A DNA stretch of 64,000 nt from Desmodus rotundus (Eukaryota; Chordata; Mammalia; Chiroptera; Phyllostomidae). Positions within the stretch are counted from its first letter, which is position 1. The number at the start of each line of letters is the position of its first letter. This document shows positions 53,885 through 64,000 of the stretch, in pieces. The notes beneath the pieces are model-generated. The model saw only the letters and a list, made by a program, of their open reading frames with translations, was not told the origin of the DNA and searched no databases. The stretch spans positions 40,710,498 to 40,774,497 of the forward strand of contig NC_071391.1 of assembly GCF_022682495.2 (NCBI RefSeq). The letters run 5' to 3'. A program made the position numbers and the translations under genes.

Positions 53885-54560
53885 TTTTTTTTCTTGATCA
53901 GATTTGTTAATGGTTAGGCCAGTTTATTGGGATTTCAAAGAACTGGCTCAACTCTAATGTTATTTAGTTTGCTTTTTCATTAATTTCTGCTTTAATCTTT
54001 CTGAATTCCTTTTTCTACTTTCTTTTGGTTTATTTTTTAACTTTCTAGGCTAAATGTTTATTTTCAGTCTTCTCATTTTCTAATAAATACATTTGAGGTT
54101 ATATATTTTCCTCCGAGTAATTCTTTTATCACTTATTTTGCTTTATGCAGTGTCCAAATTATATAGAGTATTTCTTAATAGTCTAGGACTTTGGTTTTAG
54201 TCTTCCTCTTTAGTTCCAGATTTATTTAGAAGTGCTTTCAGAATTTCGTAGGTGGTTATGATGTATTTGCCGTTCCTGCGAATGTGTGTTAGTGATCCTT
54301 GCCTTTGGTTTTTCAGTCTGGTTTTCTTCATTTTAGTAGGCAATTGCGACTTAAAGCATTACCAACTTTTAGGAATTTTCTTTATGATTGAACACATGAT
54401 TTGTTTCCATAAACATTACATTGGGTATTTAGAAGTTTATGTATATTTCTGGTTTGTTGAGCGTAAAAATTTCCATGGTTGTGTTTATAAAATCAAATGT
54501 GATACCTTCGTGATTTAAACTTTCCATATTGTTAATTTAATTTTTCTTGCTGCTGCTTTT
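53885..54560 (-). repeat. Old L1 fragment, minus
   Basis: Reversed ORF2 text: gggatttcaaagaactggctc, ttcattaatttctgctttaatc, then degraded T-rich DNA. Right border uncertain. Confidence 0.5.
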
Positions 54561-54639
54561 GATTTCTAAGAGAGAACATTTTTTAAAGTTCTCTCATCAA
54601 GATAGGGCTTTGAGAAATTTGTTTTGTATTTTTAGTAGA

Positions 54640-54960
54640 TTTATTTTAAAAATCTACTGAAATATAATTTACGTACAATAAAATGTACAAATATTAAGTG
54701 TAAAATTCTACAAGTTTTGAGAAATGCATATACTTGTATAATCACCACGCCAGTGGGGATACAGAACACCTCTGCCACTCCAGACAGTCTCTGTGTGTGC
54801 CTCTCAGTCAGTCCCCCATGCAGACCCCAGCAGCCGTGAGTGATTTCTGTCACCAAAGCTCAGTGGTGTTTGTCTGGAGCTTTGTACACATTGAATCATG
54901 CAGTACGTATTCTTTTGTCTGTTTCCTTCCATTCCACGTCATGATTTTAGACATATTAGT
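54640..54960 (-). repeat. Old L1 3' end, minus
   Basis: ctgaaatataatttacgtac, aattctacaagttttgag, atacttgtataatcaccacg and catgcagtacgtattcttttg follow reversed L1M 3' UTR order. The 147-codon frame at 54734-55177 is antisense to it. Confidence 0.55.
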
Positions 54961-55741
54961 AGTTCGTTCTTTCTTCCTTTCTTTCCCTTCCTTCCTGCCT
55001 TCCGAGGATTATACTGAGTTCATTGATTTTTGTTTTGGGGGGGGTTTTTTGGCCTACTTGATGCATAAGGTTTCAAAATTGTTTTCTTGTTACTTGGGAA
55101 AAGGCTACTTTAGATTCTGTTCATATCCTCCTGTTGGCAAAAGACATCTGGTCTGTAGTTATGTGGGGAAAATATAGCCAAGCATCCTGAGTTTTATGCC
55201 TGCTTATTAGTTGTCTACACTGATAACAAGTAAGAGAACAAGAGAGAAGACAGATGGTTTGTAGAGCTTTGCTGACTTTCTAAATGGCTCCTTGGCACGG
55301 TTATCCCCGGCCTGTGCCTCTCTCTCAGAGCTGGGATGACAGCACAGTAGAATTGCCCCTAGTAATTAAGGTGACTCTCAAAGAGTGAGGGACGGAAACT
55401 GGGCCCCTGCGGTGTGTTCGTGTCCCACCTCTATGCTGATTCTTCATGGAACATGAACCCAGAGTCATAGACATGCGGCCGTAGAGCAACTCGAACTTTA
55501 ATGATTCCCTATTTAAAGAGTAAGTAGAGTTAAAGAAAACAAGTAGCTGCTTAAATGGAAATATTGATCAGTTAATTTTCAATGATTTGGAGATGAATTA
55601 TTTAGTTTGTAAATTATCTATAGTAGCATCTTTATTCATTCTCTCTTTCATTTACTTTTTAACTTTTTTGTTGCTTTTTACCTCCTTTAACAATACGAAG
55701 AGGAAATGAAATTCCACTTGCTTTTAGTTGTTATAAAAGGT

Positions 55742-55769
55742 TGTGTGTGTGCGCGCGCGCGTGTGTGTA
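55742..55769 (+). repeat. Alternating (TG)n(CG)n(TG)n microsatellite
   Basis: 28 bases of strict purine-pyrimidine alternation with a GC core of about 10 bases, a classic Z-DNA-prone pattern. Confidence 0.95.
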
Positions 55770-55812
55770 GGTGAGGGAGATTGAAACTATTTTCTAAAAT
55801 AAAATCACTTTT

Positions 55813-56040
55813 GCCCTGACCCATGTGGCTCAGTTGGTTGAAGCATCGTCCAGCAAAGTGAAAGGTGGGCAGTTCAGCTCCTCATCAGGGCACATGCCTG
55901 GGTTGTGGGTTCGGTCCTTGGTCGGGGAGTGGACGAGAGGCAACCAATTGATGTTTGTCTCTCACATGGATGTTTCCCTCCCTTTTTCTCCCTCCCTTCG
56001 CCTCTCTCTAAAGGTAAATAAATAAAATCTTAAAAAAGTA
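55813..56040 (+). mobile_element. VES-family SINE, plus
   Basis: Head tgccctgacccatgtggctc, gcacatgcctgggttgtggg, ggcaaccaattgatg, CT-rich stretch, then an aataaataaaatc-type tail. Confidence 0.88.
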
Positions 56041-56044
56041 AACA

Positions 56045-56160
56045 CTTGCGTAACTTTAGGCGAATCACTTAACGTGTCTGAACCGCAGTCTCCTCACTGG
56101 CACAGTGAGTCAGATGCCTACATACCCGTCTCACACGGCCCTCGACATCACCTTCACAAG
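56045..56160 (+). repeat. MIR remnant, plus
   Basis: taactttaggcgaatcactt, ctgaaccgcagtctcctcac and cccgtctcacacggc follow MIR core order. A second MIR-like scrap is near 56500-56600 (gcgtcagtttcctcatttagg). Confidence 0.55.
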
Positions 56161-57007
56161 CACTGTAGTCTGTACAAAAGTGTTTGTCCTGCTAGAGTTC
56201 TAATGAAATCTATGCACGTGTTTCATTTTTATATTTGCAGCTGTTCTTTTCTTCCTCTTTCCTTAAAGATATTTGATTCCTTGCTATATAGACTTATTTC
56301 TGAAATATATGTGACTTTCTTAAAAGCCAGCATTATAACAAATCTAATCATTAAAAAATGTGCTACTATAAAGTTAAAAAGAAAAAAAAGTTCTACTTTG
56401 GAAAGATTGTTTAAAGGAGCCCTGTTGTGAACACATTGTAAAGTAGGAAGCACGGAGTGGGAGAGGCGGGAGAACTGTGCCTGTTGGCTGTTTGATCCAG
56501 TTACGTTGCAGGAGCTCGCTCTTCGCGTCAGTTTCCTCATTTAGGAAAATAATTCATATTCTGTCAGAGGAGTGTTATGATGTTATTATCTCACTAAAGT
56601 AATTTGTAACCATTTATCTTAGTTTTTCAGTGAATCCAGATTTCCACATATTGCGCTTGCTTTAAATTACAACCACTTAAGGCATGTATTTAATTCTATT
56701 TCTGGAAAAGAACTGAGGTATTGTTGTCTTCTACTATAACTACACAATCTTTGCAAAATCATTTCTTAACAATTCCAAAGGATGAAGAGTAGTCGCGCAT
56801 TCGGCTACACGGTCTGGGCCGCCGTTCCTTTGGAAGCTAAATGACAGGAGCGAGGCTGCAGTGACATCAGTTGTTACGCCTGCACATTATTCATTTGGCA
56901 CCTGCGTGGGTTCTCGTTTTCCCTGGGGGGGGAATACATTGCAGCACATCAGCACATTTTTCATGCTTTGTGTTTAAGCATTTAAAAGTCATTTATTGTA
57001 TTATTAA

Positions 57008-57112
<105 letters not shown>

Positions 57113-57539
57113 TAAGTAGTTCGCTAAATGTGCAGTTGAAAAATGAATGTTTTCTAACAGAATCATGTAGATTTTCAGTTAAAAGTAAACAATATAGTTT
57201 TTAAAACGTGACTGAAAAAACGATTGGGAGGTCAGTCTAAAAGCTCTCTTATTAGTTGTCAGGTACTTACATTAGGTATTTTTTAATACCATAAATTCGT
57301 AACTTTCAGTTTTGCTTTGTGTTGATCTGCTACAATGCACTGTGTGATGTGAACATAGTGAAAAACTTGCCCTAAGACTTCCCTGATCCTTTGGTACAAA
57401 CCGAGCTTCTTTGTATTTTGTCAAGAGATTACTAAGAGCCCATCAGGTAGAGGGCTGTCCTGGGAACTGGCACCTGAGCTGCCCCGTGCACAGACAGGTG
57501 TGACGAGTGGGCACTAGCCAGGCGGAGGTTCAGCCCAGG

Positions 57540-58050
57540 GTCCCTGTATCGCATGCCTCTGGGTCTTTGCTCATGCAGTTCCTTCTGCCTAGAATGTTCT
57601 TTCTTCTCTGCTAACCTCTCTCCTGGAAGCACCCAGGTCGGATATTAACACCTTGTATTTTGCAAATTCCTACTCTGCCGCAGCAGAGCTACTATGTTCA
57701 TTACATACACTTTCCCGGAGGATTTAAAGCAGCCTACAGAAATGCATGCAAAACAGTAACACTGAAAAGCAAAGCAAAGTAATAAAATAAGAATATTTAA
57801 CCAGGGAGGTTTGCATGTGTCTAAATTTGATAGAATTAATTGTTCACTTCTCCATGTTCTCATAGCACTTTTAAAAACTGGATTATAATGCTGTAATACA
57901 ACTATTGTATTTTGTGTATTATATCTATTTTCCTTGCTCTAAATTCCATGGGGGACAGACATCTTACTCATCTTTGCATCCCTGGCATCTGGTACAATAG
58001 TAGGAATGTAGTCAGTGCGCAATATCTGTTTGTTAATTGAATTAAAGTGA
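57540..58050 (+). repeat. L2 LINE pieces, plus
   Basis: 57545-57640 has gtctttgctcatgcagttcc, tctgcctagaatgttc and ctctctcctggaagc. 57935-58050 has the 3' end: catgggggacagacatc, tttgcatccctggcatc, gtagtcagtgcgcaatatc. The middle is diverged. Confidence 0.6.
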
Positions 58051-60510
58051 ATTTTGTTAGAGGTGTTCTGAAAAGTTAGGGACCATTGTTCTGCCTCTTG
58101 ATGAATGTGAACATTTTTATGTTGATGCAACATTTGTTTCACGGCCATACTGAAGATTTCACTGTGTACTTTCTCTTCTAGATCATTTCTAAATACTGAC
58201 ATCACAGTAGTTGCATTTTTGTAGTTTTGTGGGGTGGAATACACAGGCAGTGGAAATCGGATGGTGGGATTATAGCTGTAACCCAGGTAGTCAGCATGCA
58301 TTACCTGCTTAGATTACATAAAGTATAAATGTAGTGACAGTTTTGGTCATTGTTTTGTGTTAATTAGAATCATTGTAAAAATTCCGAGCGTTAGTCTTTA
58401 ATTAAATATATAACCATTTTAACTTAGTGTTTTATACTCTTAAGTCTTTCTAGACAGCACATATCAAATGTATGTGCCATCTAATATTACATAATTCACG
58501 TGTTTGCTGCCTTCTTAGTTTTGAATTTGATGTTAAGGAAAGTGCTAGTGTATTAATATGTTAAATTTTTTTCTCTTTCTTGAAGATTCCATTCTAATTT
58601 TTCCGTTTCAGAGCATCGCTGCATGTCATCAGAAATAACACCTTTTTTCCTTTACAGTAGACTCTTACTTAGCTAATCAGTGCCTATTCATTAATCTGCC
58701 TAAGCCCAGTGATCTCAGGTAATTTCCTTCTCCGAGGGTGCAAACATATTACCTCCTCCACGGAGGTTATGTTCTTGTTTATCAGTTACTTCTGATTTAT
58801 CTCTACTTAATTGGACAATGATAACGTACTTTCTCAAGGTGAAATTAACATAAATACTCTTTATGGGTATATCCTCTGCTACTTTGATTCCTGTGAATGC
58901 AGCAGAAAATAATAGGAAAGCATTAAGAGGCATTTTTCATGACTTGGATTTACTTTTCTGGATGTGCAGAAAATTGCTGTCATAAAATTTCACATGCTGC
59001 TGATTGACCAGCCATTAGATACATTCTTGTGTAAGTAAAATTGCAAAGGACAGGAAAAAAGTGGAATTTTAAAAACGTAGCCCTTAAGCTATAGTTGCAT
59101 GCTAGTCAGGCTGTGCAGGAGCAGCGAAGGAATTGGTAAATGTGCGTGTGCATGTCGCTGGTTATTAACAGACTCAATGAGCTGGGCTTTTGCTGGCCCA
59201 TACTTGTTACAATAGATAGTCATTGTCCATAAGACAGCTTTTCTGGCTTTTTAAAAGTTGCATTTTAAAAGTAAATAGCAGTGGGGTAAGTGAGATCAGA
59301 GAAAGGAGGGTCAGAATGAGCTGGAGAAGTTGAAAAGTATTAAAATAAGAGTTTGGGGAGCAATTTGGTAAATATCCATCTTGTACCAAGGAAGGGCCTG
59401 TTGGTAAATAAAAAGCTACATTGTCCAGCCTCGTTTGATAAACTACTAGGACGAAAACACTTTTTTTTCCCTAGGAAAATCATCATCATCATTTTCATTC
59501 AAAATATTTATTAAATTTAGACTTATTCAAAAATGTTTGTGGGAAAGATTTTTAAAGAACTTAAAGATATAGCTAAAAGTCAGTAAAAATGTAACTGTTA
59601 GGAGACTTAGAGATCATTATACTTCAGTTCATATTAGACCGGAATTTGGGAAGAATGATGGAATTGCGCCATTTTATTCTTTCAGCAATCAGATGGGGAA
59701 ATGCAGTCTTGAGAGTCGAAGAGTAGGCAGGCGGAGTTGCTCTGTGAGGAGTCCAGGTCCGACTTCTGTCTGGCTGTCAGGGGGAACGTCTGGGGCTCAC
59801 GTTCGGGGTTGCTCCCAGAAGGCTGGGTTGGCAGTAACGACGATGGCTGGCACTTGCTGACAATGGGCTACAAGGAACTGAATTCGACTTTACGCATGTT
59901 TTTGTGGTTTGGGCCTGGATTATCTGCTGAGGCTTGGGCTTGCCATGCTCTTCGTTAAGCATAGCACAGTTTTTCCTTTTCAGAGATCCTGCCGACTGTA
60001 TTCTGGAATGTGTAAGCAAGCTCGGGTTCCTGCACCCGGCTCATGGCTGTGCTGATGTCAGTCATTCTGTCTGCTCAGCTTTCGCCCTTTCAGACCGAAG
60101 CGTCACATCTTCCCACCTGATTTTTCTCACCCAGACCTTCTTCATTTTGTATACTGTTTTTGAAGCGTTGTGATCATTTTAATGGATTTTTTTTAGCTTT
60201 GACTCAGAGCCTATAGATGTTTCCAGAGTTATTCTTGGTTTAGTCTTAGTAACATTTGTACAGTATTTTACCCTGGATAAAACTCTTACATGGTCATTTA
60301 GACTCTGGTACCTCAGTATATTTTCCCAGAAGTTCAGTTCAGTTTATGTGCCTTTGGCATTACATTACCCCTGCTCACAGTAAGTGTATCTCCTCTACTA
60401 CCTGCAACTGTTACTGTGTGCACACCTTCCTGTATTTTAACCATGGTTAAGCTTCGTGTTTCTCCACCTGGAACAGCTTTGGGTCGTTTGCAGATCTGGA
60501 GGTTTCAGTG
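58051..60510 (+). other. STK33 intron 8, unique-looking part
   Basis: No exon recognised. A weak reversed MIR-like patch lies near 59640-59740. Frames such as 57939-58301 minus and 59737-59958 plus show no motif. Confidence 0.45.
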
Positions 60511-60511
60511 A

Positions 60512-60710
60512 CAGGGGTGTCCAACCTTTTGGCCTCTCTGGGCCACACTGGAAGAAGAGTTGTCTTGGGCCACACATTAAATACACAAACACCAATGAAA
60601 GCTGATGAGCACAAAAAAGGTTTTAAGTAAATTTACGATTTTGCGTTGGGCTGCAGTCATAGCCGTCCTGGGCTGCAAGCGGCCTGCTGGGTGCGGGTTG
60701 GACACCCCTG
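60512..60710 (+). mobile_element. hAT-type MITE with 15-bp inverted ends
   Basis: Ends caggggtgtccaacc and ggttggacacccctg are perfect 15-bp inverted repeats. Inside are tgggccacactggaagaaga and agccgtcctgggctgcaagc, as in a common mammalian non-autonomous hAT family. No 8-bp duplication remains. Confidence 0.75.
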
Positions 60711-60759
60711 GGCCGAGTATAAGAGCCTAGCACTGATCTTGCAAAACCCCTTCGCTTCT

Positions 60760-61430
60760 GTTTCTACACGCAGGAGGTACCCACCGCCTCCTGTGTGGGT
60801 TACATGCCATTGAGTTGACTCCGAATCTTGGAAGCTCTATGAATGAGTGATGTCCGTGATGCTCTGTCCTCACCAGCCCTGCTCAGCTCCTGTAGAGTCA
60901 TGCATATGGCTTCTTCTTAAAAAAAATTATTGTATTTTTTTCCATTACCATGTAGTCCCCTTATACTCCCTCCCCCCGAAATCCCCATACTGATGTCCAT
61001 GTGTCCTTTTTCCTTATTGCTCAGTCCCTACACCCCCTAACCTGCCCCACCCCTGCCCTTAGCTGTCATCCTGCTCTCCATCTATGAGTCTGTCTTCTCC
61101 AAAGAACCCTGCCTTCTCATGATGCGCTCCTAGTAGGACAGCTTCGGTGTTGTCATTTTGCCTTCAGCAATGTGTCAGGCATAATTTGCTCAAGGGCCCA
61201 TTTGCTCCCCTTTCTGGCCATCTGGGATATCCATAGAGGTCTTGTCCAACATATTTTCTCAAATGAATCATTTTTTTCCCATCAGCCTTCTCCACTGTCC
61301 AACTTTCGCGTCCGTGCACAGTAACTGGGAATATGAAGGCATGGATGAGCTTAGCCGTGGCCTCTAGTGACACATCTTTGCTCCTGATGGCCTTCCCAAT
61401 TCTTACATTTCTGCCCTTTCAAGTCTCAGT
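60760..61430 (-). repeat. RTE-type LINE remnant, minus, with nested insertion
   Basis: The minus frame 61164-61373 reads FPVTVHGRESWTVEKADGKK, matching the C-terminal part of RTE/BovB-like reverse transcriptases (YGCESWTVKKAD type), with IGKAIRSKDVSLEAT upstream of it. The 60760-60905 part may be its 3' region. Broken and truncated. Confidence 0.55.
60915..61104 (-). mobile_element. L1 3' end, minus, inside the RTE remnant
   Basis: aaaaattattgtatttttttcc, ccattaccatgtagtcccc, the C-rich part and gtctatctc-type gagtctgtcttctcc match the same L1 3' UTR subtype as 52690-52900. Duplication not resolved. Confidence 0.7.
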
Positions 61431-61650
61431 CTTCTCTCTCTCTTTGTTTTAGAGATTTTATTTATTTATTCTTAGAGAGAGGGCAAGGGAGGGAGAAAGA
61501 GAGGGAGAGAAGCATCAGTTGGTTGCCTATCACACTCCCCCAACCAGGGGGCTGGTCCATAACCCAGGCATGTGCCCTGACTGGGAATCGAACCTGTGAC
61601 CTACAGTTTGTAGGATGACGACCAACCCACTGATTCACACCAGTCAGGGC
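61429..61650 (-). mobile_element. VES-family SINE, minus, with TSD
   Basis: Reverse VES: agagattttatttatttattc, GA-rich tail, gttggttgcctatcacactc, gggaatcgaacctgtgacc, head caccagtcagggc. Direct repeat tcaagtctca flanks it (61419-61428 and 61651-61660). Confidence 0.92.
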
Positions 61651-61699
61651 TCAAGTCTCATCTCAGTCTTTTCTTGATTTCTTGGCTGCAGTCCCCGTT

Positions 61700-61790
61700 T
61701 TTATCTTTTATTTATTTAATTTTTAATTGTTATTGAATTTATTGGGGCGACATTGGTTGATAAAATTATATAGGTTTCAACTACAGTCTC
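61700..61790 (-). repeat. Short L1 3' end, minus
   Basis: tttaattgttattgaatttattggg, gacattggttgataaaatt and atataggtttcaac are the reversed 3' terminus of an L1 found in laurasiatherian mammals. Confidence 0.6.
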
Positions 61791-61918
61791 CATTTGAATT
61801 GATGACTGAACCAAGAGAAGCAAAACCTTAACAGTTTCGATGTCTTCATGTCTATCCTTCTTCCTGTCCTTTATGTAAATACGAAGCACCACTACTTCCA
61901 AGTCCTGTGGAAACTTAA

Positions 61919-62164
<246 letters not shown>

Positions 62165-62510
62165 TGAAGTCTCTGTTTACTCATTGAATTTACTTGTAGA
62201 AATAACACTATTTACTTGTGGAAATAGTGATTATCTTCACCGTGATTTTTATAGTCAAAACTTCCAACCAAAACAGAAAATACATAGTAAAAATGGAAGA
62301 GGAAATGTGCTGATTATCTAGTTAATTTTTATTATAGAACATAAATCAGCTAATCCAGGCAATAAAATCTCACTGTAGGCCTTAAACTTTATTCTAAGCC
62401 ATTTATACTGATGATATTTGTTTTATAATAGTTATCTTTCCTTCATGTCATACAGACCTAATTCTAAATAAATTGGAAATTAAATGTTACTAATTGCAGT
62501 TAAGAAATGA

Positions 62511-64000
<1,490 letters not shown>

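Noticed and set aside
54734..55177. 147-codon plus frame
   Set aside because: It lies antisense to an L1 3' UTR, is low in structure and has no splice context.
58000..58310. 120-codon minus frame (57939-58301)
   Set aside because: It overlaps an L2 3' end, has no recognised motif and no splice or promoter support.

Overview
The window looks like nuclear DNA from a bat, probably a yangochiropteran. Genes are sparse and split into short exons with GT-AG introns. Old mammal-wide repeats (L2, MIR, L1M, MER5-type hAT) are everywhere. At least six tRNA-derived SINEs share the head (gcccTGgCtgaTGTGGCTCAGTTGGTTg) and CT-rich tail of the bat VES family. L1 copies share one characteristic bat-type 3' end. 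Tc1/mariner-type inverted-repeat elements flanked by TA are also present, as expected in bats. The species cannot be fixed from sequence alone.

Only one protein-coding gene is clearly supported: STK33 (serine/threonine kinase 33, CAMK group), on the plus strand. Ten coding exons from 32150 to 62624 join without a frame break into 382 codons: an N-terminal tail of about 113 residues, then a catalytic domain with every key motif intact (GKGSFG, AIK lysine, HRD, DFG, APE, DIWSIG, subdomain XI arginine). Exon 10 ends with an open donor, so the C-terminal tail lies beyond 64000. A 5' untranslated part precedes the ATG; any further 5' non-coding exons were not recognised.

Layout: 1-31983 is upstream of the first recognised exon (intergenic or 5' non-coding introns) and mostly transposon-derived. 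It holds a twin-primed (5'-inverted) L1 at 11309-13427 with a 15-nt target duplication, a nearly full-length L1M fossil (about 13545-17965, minus), a plus-strand L1 with internal deletions (about 27300-30150), two MITEs and a CpG-dense block near 23.5 kb. A second, small twin-primed L1 (31375-31787) ends about 200 bp before the first STK33 exon. 31984-62624 is STK33, whose introns carry a G-rich minisatellite 29 bp after exon 3, a homopyrimidine tract of about 220 bp, a probable ERV LTR inside an L2, a deleted mariner with TA duplications, three VES SINEs in minus orientation and one in plus, nested L1s, and an RTE-type LINE remnant. 62625-64000 is the start of intron 10.

No bacterial-type features (operons, CRISPR, insertion sequences) are present. 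Most long open frames are antisense or sense readings of L1 or low-complexity DNA. I found no convincing novel multigene system; the unusual content is transposon architecture and repeats next to STK33 splice sites.
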